The position numbers were made by a program, and so were the translations under genes. Shown piece by piece: positions 1-9,017 of a stretch of 64,000 nt of DNA (positions are counted from its first letter, which is position 1; each line of letters starts with the position of its first letter). This DNA is from Bacillota bacterium (GTDB taxonomy: Bacteria; Bacillota; SHA-98; UBA4971). The notes under the pieces were generated by a model. The model saw nothing but the letters and a program-made list of their open reading frames with translations, had not been told where the DNA came from and did no database searches. The stretch lies in the NCBI GenBank assembly GCA_014360195.1, contig JACIXY010000010.1:1-64000 (forward strand), read 5' to 3'.

Positions 1-1799
1 CCCGCAGGACACGCGTTCTGGCACGGCGCCTCGAAGAGCGCCGCGCACACCGACGCGGGACATTTCTTGTCACGTATGTGCGCCTCGTACTCGTCTCTGA
101 AGTAGCGTATCGTCGCAAGCACCGGGTTAGGTGCCGTCTGGCCCAAGCCACACAGTGATAGCTCCTTCACCTTGAGGGCAAGCTTGACGAGGGTATCGAT
201 ATCCTCCATCGTGCCGAGGCCCTCAGTGATTCTGTTCAAGATCTCCAACATGCGCAGCGTTCCGATGCGACATGGCACGCACTTCCCGCACGACTCGTTC
301 TGGACGAATTGCAGAAAAAAGCGGGCCAGGTCCACCATGCACGTGTCTTCGTCCGCAACGACGAGGCCCCCCGACCCCATGATGGCTCCGGCCCCGGTCA
401 GCGACTCATAGTCCACAGGAAGGTTGAGGAGGATGTCGGGAAGGCATCCTCCCGAGGGCCCGCCTATTTGAACGGCCTTGAACTTCTTCCCGTCCCTGAT
501 GCCGCCGCCGACGTCGAAAACGATCTCGCCGAGGCTGATCCCCATCGGGACCTCCACCAGGCCGGTATTGCGCACCTTGCCGGTCAGCGCGAACACCTTG
601 GTGCCCTTGCTTTTCTCGGTGCCGATGCTCGCATACCACGCAGCCCCGCGCCTTATGATCGGCGGCACGTTCGCGTATGTCTCCACGTTGTTGATATTGG
701 TGGGCATGCCGAACAGCCCGCTAATCGCCGGGTAAGGTGGCCGCGGTCGCGGCATGCCACGCTCGCCCTGTATGGAGGCGATGAGGGCTGTTTCCTCGCC
801 ACAGACGAAAGCGCCTGCGCCTTCCTTTATGGCGATGTCAAATGAGAACCCGGAGCCGAGGATATTCTCGCCGAGGAACCCGTACTCCCTCGCCTGCGCT
901 ATGGCGACCCTCAGCCTGGCGATGGCAAGAGGGTATTCTGCACGGACGTAAATGTACCCTCTTTGCGCCCCGATGGCATACGCAGCTATAGTCATCCCCT
1001 CAAGCACCGCGTGGGGGTCTCCCTCGAGCACGCTCCGGTCCATGAAGGCACCCGGGTCCCCTTCATCGGCGTTGCACACCACGAACTTCCTCTCGCCTGA
1101 CGCCCGCCTTGCGAACCCCCATTTCATCCCGGTTGGAAACCCCGCGCCCCCTCTGCCGCGAAGGCCGGATCGCGTGACTTCCTCGATCACATCTTGCGGC
1201 TGCATCTGCAGGCTCTTTGAGAGGGCGAGATAGCCGTCGCGCACGAGGTATTCATCGATGTTTTCAGGATCTATGAACCCGCAGTTTCGAAGCACGACCC
1301 TGTGTTGCTTCGCGTAATATGGTAGCTCCCTGTAAGGGTGTGCTTCGTCGGAGATCTCACCCACCACCCACTCTCCGACGGGCCTTCCCTGGACCACATG
1401 CTCATCGACGATTCTCGGGATCATATCAGGCGTGACGCGTCCGTAAGTCACCCTCGGCCCGCCCGGCAGCACCACGTCCACCAGGACTTCCTGTTCGCAC
1501 ATGCCGATACACCCGGTACGCTCGAGCGAGGCTGCCGCCCCTGCATTCTCCAGCTCTCTCTTGAGCGCGTCGAAGACCTCCCCCGCACCCGCGGCCATGC
1601 CGCAGGTGCCCATGCCCACGATCACCCGTGCGGGCGCGTCCTCGTGTCTGACCCTGGCGACGAGGGTTTTCACGAGATCTCGGCATCCGGGGTCGTCATG
1701 GCACAGGGGGCCTTCCGCCCGGCATCTAACAAAGTCCCGGCAGGGCTTACCGTCGAAGTGGGTACACTTATCGCAACACTTGAAAAGCAGTAGTCCCAT
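1..1799 (-). CDS. NuoF/HydB-like FMN and Fe-S flavoprotein subunit, 3' end outside window
   Basis: NADH-binding flavoprotein of a soluble hydrogenase or formate dehydrogenase complex. It starts at ATG 1799 after GGTGAGG, and about 599 residues are visible. Residues 8-39 form a Cys-rich segment (C8, C9, C12, C20, C26, C33, C39). Residues 58-150 form a thioredoxin-like 2Fe-2S domain (C66, C97, C101). The 51-kDa FMN/NADH domain follows, with GRGGAGFPTG, NADEGDPGAF and the 4Fe-4S motif ESCGKCVPCRIGT. After the usual NuoF end the protein continues through CPASVC into a segment with APCQNACPAG. That motif typically opens a GltD-like Fe-S/FAD domain, so a fusion is likely (inference). The partner genes lie beyond the edge, so the substrate is unknown. 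The gene is separated from ndk by 276 bases holding a MITE-like repeat, so cotranscription with the CODH operon is uncertain. Confidence 0.85.
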   Translation of the reverse strand, partial: MGLLLFKCCDKCTHFDGKPCRDFVRCRAEGPLCHDDPGCRDLVKTLVARVRHEDAPARVIVGMGTCGMAAGAGEVFDALKRELENAGAAASLERTGCIGMCEQEVLVDVVLPGGPRVTYGRVTPDMIPRIVDEHVVQGRPVGEWVVGEISDEAHPYRELPYYAKQHRVVLRNCGFIDPENIDEYLVRDGYLALSKSLQMQPQDVIEEVTRSGLRGRGGAGFPTGMKWGFARRASGERKFVVCNADEGDPGAFMDRSVLEGDPHAVLEGMTIAAYAIGAQRGYIYVRAEYPLAIARLRVAIAQAREYGFLGENILGSGFSFDIAIKEGAGAFVCGEETALIASIQGERGMPRPRPPYPAISGLFGMPTNINNVETYANVPPIIRRGAAWYASIGTEKSKGTKVFALTGKVRNTGLVEVPMGISLGEIVFDVGGGIRDGKKFKAVQIGGPSGGCLPDILLNLPVDYESLTGAGAIMGSGGLVVADEDTCMVDLARFFLQFVQNESCGKCVPCRIGTLRMLEILNRITEGLGTMEDIDTLVKLALKVKELSLCGLGQTAPNPVLATIRYFRDEYEAHIRDKKCPASVCAALFEAPCQNACPA

Positions 1800-1857
1800 C
1801 CGTGTAACCCTCACCCCCGCGGGTCTTTGGCTCAAGCGGCCCGTCCCGTATGGTCCG

Positions 1858-1983
1858 CTGAGTGAGGGCGCGGAAGTTCTCGTCCCTTTTCCAGTAGTTG
1901 CCGGGTTGCCGCCGTTGCACCCTCTCTTTGAGTCACCGGCAACCCCTCCCACAAGTCGGGAGCATTTCTGCACCCTCACTTAG
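1858..1983. repeat. MITE-like element, copy A (126 bp)
   Basis: The element is bounded by inverted ends, CTGAGTGAGGGCGC on the left and GCACCCTCACTTAG on the right. The centre holds an imperfect palindrome, GGGTTGCCGCCG with CACCGGCAACCC. By eye it aligns along its full length with the element at 45555-45679. It fills most of the gap between the NuoF-like gene and ndk. No coding capacity is seen. Confidence 0.7.
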
Positions 1984-2075
1984 TCCACGTGCCGCCCGGC
2001 TGAATCCAGATGAAGCCAAAGGGGCCAACGATGGTGCCCAGCATCTCCGCAGCCTCTTTGTCTCCGCAGGCTCTT

Positions 2076-2510
2076 TCATTGATCGATGCCTGTCAGACTT
2101 CCGGCTTCCTCGGGAAAGAAGATCCTTACCTCCCGCTCGTAGCTCTCAGGAGAGTCCGACGCGTGCACCACATTCTCCGGAAGCGTCCCGCCAAAGTCCC
2201 CCCTGATAGTACCCGGTAGCGCGTCCGCCGGGTTGGTGACACCGACTATGCTCCTCGCAACCTTGACCGCGTCGGCATCGCGCTCGAACACGAGGAGCGC
2301 CGAGGGCCCCCGCGTGACGTAATCCAGAAGCCCTTGAAAAATCGGGCGGTCCGCGAGGTGCTCATAGTGGCGCGCGGCATCGGACCGCGCGATGGTCCTC
2401 AACTCCATCTTGACGATGCGAAAGCCTCTTCTTTCGAAACGCTCGATGACCGCTCCCACAAGCCCGCGCTCGACTCCGTCGGGCTTCACGATTATGAACG
2501 TGCGCTCCAT
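2076..2510 (-). CDS. ndk: Nucleoside diphosphate kinase
   Basis: Transfers the gamma phosphate between nucleoside triphosphates and diphosphates through a phospho-histidine, in the cytoplasm. The 144-residue protein has the family N-terminus MERTFIIVKPDGVERG and the active-site segment NVVHASDSPES with the catalytic histidine. Its length is normal for bacterial Ndk. ATG 2510 was preferred over the upstream GTG at 2534 because the AAGGAGG Shine-Dalgarno lies inside that longer version. It follows fhs by about 105 bases on the same strand, so it may be the last gene of the Wood-Ljungdahl operon or have its own promoter. Confidence 0.95.
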   Translation of the reverse strand: MERTFIIVKPDGVERGLVGAVIERFERRGFRIVKMELRTIARSDAARHYEHLADRPIFQGLLDYVTRGPSALLVFERDADAVKVARSIVGVTNPADALPGTIRGDFGGTLPENVVHASDSPESYEREVRIFFPEEAGSLTGIDQ

Positions 2511-2615
2511 GCTCCACGATGCCCTCCTTAGCACAGCCAGCGGGCCGGGCGGAGTGAACCTGCCGGCCCCGGGATACGTCGAAAGCCGCAGCAGATGCGC
2601 GCCTTGCCACTACGC

Positions 2616-4313
2616 TTAGAACAGGCCGACGATCTTCCCCTCGTCGTCGATGTCCACGTTCTCCGCAGCGGGGTGCGCCGGGAGACCAGGCATGGTCATC
2701 ATCTGGCCGCACAGCGGCACCAAGAACCCTGCGCCGGCCGACGCCCGCACCTCGCGGACGGTGAGCTTCCATCCCCGCGGCGCGCCGCGAAGCGACGGAT
2801 CGTCGGAGAGCGAAAGCTGCGTTTTCGCCATGCAGATGGGGAGGTTGCCCAGGCCCTGCTCTTCGATGACCTTGATGTCGCGCTCCGCAGTGCCCGTATA
2901 CACAACCCCGTCAGCCCCGTAGATCTCCGTAGCGAGGCGCTCGATCTTCTCCTTTACGGGAAGGTCGAGGTCATACAGGAACCTGAAGTTCGGCTTCTCG
3001 TGCTCGAGGGCATCGAGGACAGACTCGGCAAGCTCGATGCCGCCCTCGCCGCCCCGCGCCACGACCTCGGAGATGGCCGAGCGCACCCCGAGCTCCTCGC
3101 AGTGCCTGCGGAGGTACTCAAGCTCCTCGGGGTCATCCGCGGGGAACCTGTTGATGGCGACCACGACCGGCAGACCGAACTTCTGCGTCACGTTCGTCAC
3201 GTGCTTGTCGAGGTTCTCGCAGCCCTTCGCGAGGGCCTCCAGGTTTTTCTCGGCGAGCTTGCTCTTGGCCACACCCCCATGATGGTGCAGCGCGCGCACA
3301 GACGCAACGAGCACCACCACGTCGGGACGCACGTCGGTTATCCGGCAAACTATGTCGAAGAACTTCTCGGCGCCGAGGTCGGCGGCGAAGCCTCCCTCCG
3401 TGACTGCATAGTCCGCAAGCCGCAGCGCGGTCTCGGTGGCGAGGACGGAGTTGTTGCCGTACGCAATGTTGGCGAACGGTCCACCGTGCACGAACGCGGG
3501 CTGCCCCTCGAGGGTCTGCACCAGGTTCGGCTTGATAGCGTCCTTCATGATGACCGCCATGGCGCCGACCGCCTTGAGATCCGCCGCCCGGACAGGCTTT
3601 CCATCATATGTGTAGGCCACTACAAGCCTTGAGAACCGCTCCTTGAGATCTGACAGCGAACGCGAAAGCCCGAGGCACGCCATGATCTCGGAAGCCACCG
3701 TGATGTCGAACCCGCTCTCCATCGGGAAGCCGTTGGCCTTGCCGCCGAGCCCCACGACGATGTTGCGGAGCTGTCTATCGCTTATGTCCATGACGCGCCG
3801 CCACACGACCCGCCTCGGGTCTATGCCGAGTTCGTTCCCATGATGAATGTGGTTCTCGACCATGGCGGCAAGCAAGTTGTGGGCCGCCCCCACCGCGTGG
3901 ATGTCGCCGGTGAAGTGAAGGTTGATATCCTCCATCGGCAGCACCTGCGAATACCCGCCGCCGGCCGCGCCGCCCTTGATGCCGAAGGTCGGCCCGAGCG
4001 ACGGCTCACGCAGGGCAACCATGACCTTCTTGCCGAGCTTACCCAAAGCCTGGGTCAGGCCCACCGCCGTGCAGGTCTTGCCCTCCCCGGCCGGCGTCGC
4101 CGTGATGGCTGTCGTGTAGATGAGCTTGCCGTAGGGGCGACCTTTCAGCCTCTGGATGGCCTCCAGGCTCACCTTGGCCTTGTACTTGCCGTAGAATTCG
4201 ATGTCGTCCTCGGTAAGCCCCACCTTTGCCGCGATGCGCGCGATAGGCTCCAGCTTCGCGCTTTGAGCGATCTCGATGTCCGGAGGGATCCTGCCATACG
4301 TCGGTTCCGCCAT
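2616..4313 (-). CDS. fhs: Formate--tetrahydrofolate ligase
   Basis: ATP-dependent formation of 10-formyl-THF from formate and THF, the entry step of the methyl branch of the Wood-Ljungdahl pathway. The 565-residue protein has the diagnostic P-loop TPAGEGKT near residue 64, followed by [20 protein letters not shown], and [16 protein letters not shown] further on. Full family length. The start is ATG 4313, nine bases after AAAGGAG; a GTG at 4319 lies just upstream. The start region nearly abuts the nfnB stop, so translational coupling is likely. Linkage to NfnAB fits a need for NADPH and balanced ferredoxin in the methyl branch. The reaction is reversible, and the gene does not show the direction of flux. 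Confidence 0.97.
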   Translation of the reverse strand: MAEPTYGRIPPDIEIAQSAKLEPIARIAAKVGLTEDDIEFYGKYKAKVSLEAIQRLKGRPYGKLIYTTAITATPAGEGKTCTAVGLTQALGKLGKKVMVALREPSLGPTFGIKGGAAGGGYSQVLPMEDINLHFTGDIHAVGAAHNLLAAMVENHIHHGNELGIDPRRVVWRRVMDISDRQLRNIVVGLGGKANGFPMESGFDITVASEIMACLGLSRSLSDLKERFSRLVVAYTYDGKPVRAADLKAVGAMAVIMKDAIKPNLVQTLEGQPAFVHGGPFANIAYGNNSVLATETALRLADYAVTEGGFAADLGAEKFFDIVCRITDVRPDVVVLVASVRALHHHGGVAKSKLAEKNLEALAKGCENLDKHVTNVTQKFGLPVVVAINRFPADDPEELEYLRRHCEELGVRSAISEVVARGGEGGIELAESVLDALEHEKPNFRFLYDLDLPVKEKIERLATEIYGADGVVYTGTAERDIKVIEEQGLGNLPICMAKTQLSLSDDPSLRGAPRGWKLTVREVRASAGAGFLVPLCGQMMTMPGLPAHPAAENVDIDDEGKIVGLF

Positions 4314-4315
4314 GG

Positions 4316-5734
4316 TCACTCGCTCCTTTCCCGTTTCGCACGAATGAACTTATCTATGCCGCGGGCGGCGATCTTGCCCGCCCCCATCGCGGCGATAACC
4401 GTAGCAGACCCGGTGACTATATCCCCGCCGGCGAACACCCCGGGCACGCTGGTCTCGCCAGTCTCCTCATTGACGATGACGTTCCCATGCCGCCCCAGCT
4501 TGAGCCCGGGCACGCTCCTTACGAGGAGGGGGTTCGGGTCGGTGCCCACCGCCGAGATCATCGTGTCGATGTCGATGACGAACTCCGAGCCAGGCACCGG
4601 GACGGGCCTGCGCCTTCCGCTTTCGTCCGGCTCACCAAGCTCCATCCGTATGCACTCCATACCGCGGACCCAGCCCCGCTCGTCGCCGAGGACCCGGATG
4701 GGGTTTGTGAGCAGCACGAACTCAACGCCTTCTTCCTCGGCGTTTTCGATCTCCTCGAGCCTCGCGGGCATCTCCGCTCGGGACCGGCGATACACGATGG
4801 TAACTTTCTCCGCGCCAAGCCTTAGAGCAGTCCTGGCTGCGTCCATCGCCACGTTGCCCGCGCCCACCACCGCCACGCGCTTGCCGACCCAGATCGGTGT
4901 GTCATACTCAGGGAAAAGATACGCCTTCATGAGGTTCGAGCGGGTCAGGAACTCGTTCGCGGAGTACACCCCGTTGAGGTTCTCCCCCGGGATCCCCAGA
5001 AAATGCGGAAGCCCCGCGCCAGTCCCGAGGAAGATGGCATCGAACCCATTGCGGAAAAGCTCATCCACGCTCACCGTCTTGCCCACGAGCGTGTTCACCC
5101 GGATCTCCACGCCCAGGCTCTTCACGTACTCCACCTCTTCGTCCACGATGGCCTTGGGCAGACGGAACTCGGGGATGCCGTAGCGCAGCACCCCGCCTGT
5201 GGAGTGAAGGGACTCGAAGAGCACCACGGAGTACCCCATCTTCGCGAGGTCCGCCGCGCACGTGAGCCCTGCCGGGCCTGAGCCCACCACCGCCACCCTG
5301 CCCGCCCCTCCGGAAGCGGGCGCCGGCTCTGACGCTGCCTGTGTACCCGAGGCTCTTTCGTAGTCCGCGGCAAACCGCTCAAGGGCGCCGATGGCCACGG
5401 GTTTGCCTTTCTTGCCCAGGGTGCATCTTTCCTCGCACTGGGTCTCCTGCGGGCACACACGCCCACATATCGCGGGCAGACTGTTCTTCTCCTTGATCTT
5501 CCTCGCGGCCTCGACAAACTTGCCCTCTGCGATGAGCTTCACAAACGAAGGGATGTCCACCTCCACAGGGCATCCCGCCACGCAAGGACGCTTCGGGCAC
5601 CCGATGCACCGCTTCGCTTCCTCCACGGCCACATCGGCCGGGTACCCCAGGGCTACCTCGTTGAAATTGCGTATCCGCTCGCGGGGATTCTGCTTTGGCA
5701 TCGGATGCCTGTCTACTTTCGCCGGCATTTGCAT
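4316..5734 (-). CDS. nfnB: NfnB, NADPH-binding subunit of NADH-dependent ferredoxin:NADP+ oxidoreductase
   Basis: Large subunit of the flavin-bifurcating transhydrogenase NfnAB, which couples NADH, ferredoxin and NADP pools. The 472-residue protein has an N-terminal double Fe-S region ([13 protein letters not shown], then [15 protein letters not shown]). Two dinucleotide-binding motifs follow, [15 protein letters not shown] for FAD and [16 protein letters not shown] for NADPH, and the C-terminus [20 protein letters not shown] is typical of the GltD family. It overlaps the end of nfnA by 22 bases and nearly abuts fhs. Homologues are also called SudA or small-subunit glutamate synthase. The adjacent nfnA and the absence of gltB make NfnB the best call. 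Confidence 0.92.
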   Translation of the reverse strand: MQMPAKVDRHPMPKQNPRERIRNFNEVALGYPADVAVEEAKRCIGCPKRPCVAGCPVEVDIPSFVKLIAEGKFVEAARKIKEKNSLPAICGRVCPQETQCEERCTLGKKGKPVAIGALERFAADYERASGTQAASEPAPASGGAGRVAVVGSGPAGLTCAADLAKMGYSVVLFESLHSTGGVLRYGIPEFRLPKAIVDEEVEYVKSLGVEIRVNTLVGKTVSVDELFRNGFDAIFLGTGAGLPHFLGIPGENLNGVYSANEFLTRSNLMKAYLFPEYDTPIWVGKRVAVVGAGNVAMDAARTALRLGAEKVTIVYRRSRAEMPARLEEIENAEEEGVEFVLLTNPIRVLGDERGWVRGMECIRMELGEPDESGRRRPVPVPGSEFVIDIDTMISAVGTDPNPLLVRSVPGLKLGRHGNVIVNEETGETSVPGVFAGGDIVTGSATVIAAMGAGKIAARGIDKFIRAKRERSE

Positions 5735-6564
5735 CCCTCCGCATGCGCCTTGTACCGCTCCATGGCAAGCTTCTCCTCGGCCAAGAACCGCGTCTGCCTC
5801 GCCATAAGCTCCTCGAAATCCACCTTGTGCCCGTCGAACGCGGGCCCTTCAACGCACGAAAACATGGTCTTGCCGTCCACGGTCACCCGGCACGACCCGC
5901 ACATCCCCGTGCCGTCAACCATGATTGCGTTAAGGCTCACAATCGTCTTTACGCCGAACTCCGCTGTAACCTTACAGGTCGCGCGCATCATCGGCAGAGG
6001 CCCGATGGCGACGACCTCGTCAGGGCGAAGGCCGCCCGCAAGCAGGTCACGAAGGAGCCCGGTCACGAACCCGTGATACCCGAAGCTGCCGTCGTCGGTG
6101 CTGTAGTGAACCTCGTCGCTCACCGCTTCCATTCTGTCCTTGAAGATGAGCATGTCTTTCGTTTGGGCGCCCACGAGCGATATCACCCTCGTGCCCAGCT
6201 CATGAAAAGCCTTCGCTTCAGGGTATATGGGAGCGACCCCCACCCCGCCTGCGACGCACACCACAGTGTCAAGGCGCCTTATGTCCCTGGGCGTCCCGAG
6301 GGGGCCCACGATATCGAGAATGTAGTCGCCCTCTTTGAGGGTTCCTAGCTCACACGTGCTCTTCCCGACCTCCTGGAACACCATGGTGATGGTTCCCGCT
6401 CCGGGATCGCTGTCCGCGATGGTTAGGGGAATCCGCTCGCCGTGCTCGTGCATGCGAAGCACGAAGAAGTGCCCCGGGCGGGCGTGCGCGGCGATCTCCG
6501 GCGCCTCCACCACAAACAGCTTGATCTTCGGAGCCAGCTCCTCTTTCTTGATGATCCTGTGCAT
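5713..6564 (-). CDS. nfnA: NfnA, NAD-binding 2Fe-2S subunit of NfnAB
   Basis: Small subunit of NfnAB, carrying FAD, a 2Fe-2S cluster and the NAD(H) site. The 283-residue protein resembles dihydroorotate dehydrogenase electron-transfer subunits. It has the FAD-domain motif RIPLTIADSDP near residue 44, the nucleotide-binding VCVAGGVGVAPIYPEAK near 101, and a C-terminal 2Fe-2S site (DGTGMCGSCRV, later a lone Cys in FSCVEGP). The start is ATG 6564 after GGGGGAG. A strong hairpin lies just upstream (6589-6620), so it may have separate expression from the maoC-like gene. Confidence 0.92.
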   Translation of the reverse strand: MHRIIKKEELAPKIKLFVVEAPEIAAHARPGHFFVLRMHEHGERIPLTIADSDPGAGTITMVFQEVGKSTCELGTLKEGDYILDIVGPLGTPRDIRRLDTVVCVAGGVGVAPIYPEAKAFHELGTRVISLVGAQTKDMLIFKDRMEAVSDEVHYSTDDGSFGYHGFVTGLLRDLLAGGLRPDEVVAIGPLPMMRATCKVTAEFGVKTIVSLNAIMVDGTGMCGSCRVTVDGKTMFSCVEGPAFDGHKVDFEELMARQTRFLAEEKLAMERYKAHAEGCKCRRK

Positions 6565-6588
6565 ATCTCTCCCCCTTGTCCGTCGTAC

Positions 6589-6620
6589 CAGGCCGCAGCG
6601 CCGAGCAGCGCTGCGGCCTG
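6589..6620. terminator. Perfect 13-bp hairpin between the maoC-like gene and nfnA
   Basis: CAGGCCGCAGCGC and GCGCTGCGGCCTG pair perfectly around a 6-base loop. No U tract follows on the minus strand, the direction of transcription, so it may be an attenuator or an mRNA-processing or stability element rather than a classical terminator. On the plus strand it is followed by TCGGTTTCC. Confidence 0.45.
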
Positions 6621-6687
6621 TCGGTTTCCTCGAGACCCTTTACTACATTCGTCAAACTTCCTGCTATTCCTTGTGAGTACGCTAAAC

Positions 6688-7173
6688 TTATGGGTAGTCT
6701 TCGAAAGCGTAGCTTAACACCGATGGGACTTTCGGGGGAGGCATCACCTCGGACTTACCCGTCACCACAAGCTCGCCGTTCTGGTTGCGGGCGGTCGTCC
6801 GGAGGACCACCCTGTTCTCGCGCTCCCGGACCTCGATGACCTCGATCTCGCAGGTTACAACGTCGCCCCTCTTCGCGGGGGCCACGAAGTTGAAGTGCTG
6901 GGACACCGTGATGGTCCCCCTGCCGGGAAGCTCGGTGCTGATGCCCGCAACGATAAGCCCGGCAAGGAGTATCCCGGGCACTATCGGCTCGCGGAACCTC
7001 GTCCTCGACGCATACTCCGAGTCCACGTAGATCGGGTTGAAATCGCCGGTGATCCCCATGTAAAGATAGATGTCTTGGTCGGTGATGGTCTTGGTGAACG
7101 TCCCGCGGTCCCCCACTCTCAACTGGTCTATGGTCTTCCCGAGCTTTCTCGCCCCGGAGGATCCCTCTGACAT
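6688..7173 (-). CDS. MaoC-like hot-dog dehydratase
   Basis: A single hot-dog-fold protein of 161 residues from the MaoC/(R)-specific enoyl-CoA hydratase family. The typical hydratase-2 segment ITGDFNPIYVDSEYASRTRF near residue 41 carries the expected Asp and the following polar position (N in place of the common H, as DFNP rather than DxNPxH). REPIVPGILLAGLI follows. ATG 7173 was chosen because AGGAAGGGGG sits ahead of it; a GTG at 7194 lies upstream of that purine run. It sits 29 bases after acsE within the Wood-Ljungdahl operon. No substrate can be assigned. A thioesterase-like or fatty-acid role is possible, and the link to acetyl-CoA is inference. Confidence 0.8.
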   Translation of the reverse strand: MSEGSSGARKLGKTIDQLRVGDRGTFTKTITDQDIYLYMGITGDFNPIYVDSEYASRTRFREPIVPGILLAGLIVAGISTELPGRGTITVSQHFNFVAPAKRGDVVTCEIEVIEVRERENRVVLRTTARNQNGELVVTGKSEVMPPPKVPSVLSYAFEDYP

Positions 7174-7202
7174 CGGCCTGCCCCCTTCCTCCACGAAACG
7201 TT

Positions 7203-8000
7203 TCAGCCTGCGTGTGAGCGACGGGCCACCTCAAGGTACGAGTCGCAGTATACCTCCTTGTTGAGAAGGATGTTGGCAGTAGCAACCACGTCCATGAGGT
7301 CCTGGTCGGTGACATCGAGGATGGCGGCGTCAAGGCCGCAGGCCATGGCCATCGCCAGGAACGTTCTGTTCACGAGGCTCCTGTTCTTAGACTTCTGGGA
7401 CACGTTGCTGAGTCCCACCACGGTGCGGGGCGGCGGGTCCGCGAGAAGCCGCACCTGCCTCAGCGTCTCGAGGACCTCGGAGGCATGCTCCTGGGCCACA
7501 GCCACCGGCAGGATCAGGGGATCGAGATAAAGGTCCTGCGGGCTTATTCCGTACTCGTCCGCGGCGGCCACGATCTCCATGGCTATCGCGGTCCTGTCAT
7601 TGGCGTCCTTGGGAACGCCCTTCTCGTTCATGGCAAGGCCTATGACCTGGGCGCCGTACTCCTTTGCCAGAGGCAGGATGGCGTCCAGCTTCGCCCTCTC
7701 GCCCGTGGTTGAGTTTATCAGGGCGCGGCCCCTGTGCGCAGCAAGGCCTGCTTCGAGGGCCTTTACATTCATTGTATCGATGCAGATCGGGGTGTCAACC
7801 ACCTCCTGGACTGTGCGCACTAGCCACCCCATGACCTTCTCGGGCTCATCCACCGCAGGCCCCGTGTTCACGTCGAGGAAGTGCGCCCCTGCTTTCGTCT
7901 GAGCCAGAGCAAGAGCGTGAATCGGCTCAGGGTTTCGCTCAGCGATGGCCCGCGCCACGTCTCTGAAAAGCCCGTTGATGCGCTCACCTATGAGGATCAT
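7203..8000 (-). CDS. acsE: AcsE, methyl-THF:corrinoid Fe-S protein methyltransferase
   Basis: Moves the methyl group of 5-methyl-THF to the Co(I) centre of the corrinoid iron-sulfur protein AcsCD. The 265-residue pterin-binding TIM barrel has MILIGERING at the N-terminus, FLDVNTGP near residue 42, the substrate-site motif PICIDTMN, and ALINSTTGER. The size matches the Moorella enzyme. It starts at ATG 8000, overlapping the acsD stop as ATGA, which indicates coupled translation. Confidence 0.95.
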   Translation of the reverse strand: MILIGERINGLFRDVARAIAERNPEPIHALALAQTKAGAHFLDVNTGPAVDEPEKVMGWLVRTVQEVVDTPICIDTMNVKALEAGLAAHRGRALINSTTGERAKLDAILPLAKEYGAQVIGLAMNEKGVPKDANDRTAIAMEIVAAADEYGISPQDLYLDPLILPVAVAQEHASEVLETLRQVRLLADPPPRTVVGLSNVSQKSKNRSLVNRTFLAMAMACGLDAAILDVTDQDLMDVVATANILLNKEVYCDSYLEVARRSHAG

Positions 8001-8971
8001 GCTACCCCCTCCTCCCTCATCAGGAGTTCGTCGATGTGCCGCCTGAGGGCAAGGGCGGCGTCCGGGTGCCGCATGACGAATATGTCGGCCCCCGCTTGGA
8101 GAAGCGTGGTCGCAGTCAGGAGCTCCCATGCCACGCCCCGGGCCCGTTGCGGGCCCCAGGCAGGGGCGGTCTCGTCGGGCTCCCTGGCCTCCTTCGCCCG
8201 CCACGCCTCCTGCCCCACGAACACGATAACGGGCATTGCCAGCATCTTATCGCCCTGCAACGACCCCAGGCGCACCCTCTCCATTATCGAGTAACAGTAC
8301 TCGATGCCGTACCCGAGCGCGCCGCTCATGGGGTCGATGACGATCCTCTCGGGCGTAAGCCCCATCTCGGTAATGAGTATGTTGAGCTGCTTTGCGATGT
8401 TGATGTCCAGCGGGGACTGGGCGATGATGTTGTGGCCATTCACCATGCACGTTGCCACGAGGGACTTGTAGTTCTCCTGTTTCGCTATGCCTATGAGGCA
8501 GTTCTCCCCGGCGGCGGCCTCACCGACCGCGGGCACCACCTCGTTGTCCTTCTCGGGATCGCCACAGCCGATGACGATGAGCGGCACGCCCACGGCGGAG
8601 AGGACCGATTTTACGACCGCCTGTGCCTCGGCAGGTCCCGTGTTACCGCGGTCAGGGTCGCACGAGGCAAGCCTCAGCATGATGAGGTCCGCTCCGCATT
8701 TCTCTACGCATTTCCTCGCCCACGCGGCCGGGTCGGCAAGTACGTCCGCCCACGGCTCCCGGAGAGCTTCAGGCCACTCCTCCGGAGATGTGTCCCAGAT
8801 CTCCATCGCGATCCTCGGGGGGTTCGGCACTTCGCCTTCGAAGTGGAGGAACGGCAGACCCGTCTCGCCTCCCACTGTTACGGTGTGCGTGCGCGTGCCG
8901 CCGCGCTCAGGCGTCGCACCTATGGTTACCTCTCGTACTTTGCCTGTCCAGTTTTCCTTGAGAAGCTCCAC
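7997..8971 (-). CDS. acsD: AcsD, small subunit of corrinoid Fe-S protein
   Basis: TIM-barrel subunit of the corrinoid iron-sulfur protein, which with AcsC carries the methyl group from AcsE to the A-cluster of AcsB. It is 324 residues with the characteristic MEIWDTSPEEWPEALREPW near residue 56, LRLASCDPDRGNTGPAEA, and GALGYGIEYCYSIMERVR. The length matches the family. It lies 46 bases after acsF and overlaps acsE by four bases. Confidence 0.94.
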   Translation of the reverse strand: MELLKENWTGKVREVTIGATPERGGTRTHTVTVGGETGLPFLHFEGEVPNPPRIAMEIWDTSPEEWPEALREPWADVLADPAAWARKCVEKCGADLIMLRLASCDPDRGNTGPAEAQAVVKSVLSAVGVPLIVIGCGDPEKDNEVVPAVGEAAAGENCLIGIAKQENYKSLVATCMVNGHNIIAQSPLDINIAKQLNILITEMGLTPERIVIDPMSGALGYGIEYCYSIMERVRLGSLQGDKMLAMPVIVFVGQEAWRAKEAREPDETAPAWGPQRARGVAWELLTATTLLQAGADIFVMRHPDAALALRRHIDELLMREEGVA

Positions 8972-9017
8972 CTTACCCGTCCCTCCTCTCTGAGATCAGC
9001 AGACCAGCAACCTGAGA

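Noticed and set aside
4316-5734. Glutamate synthase small subunit (GltD)
   Set aside because: No large subunit is adjacent. Pairing with an NfnA-type subunit and fhs points to NfnB.
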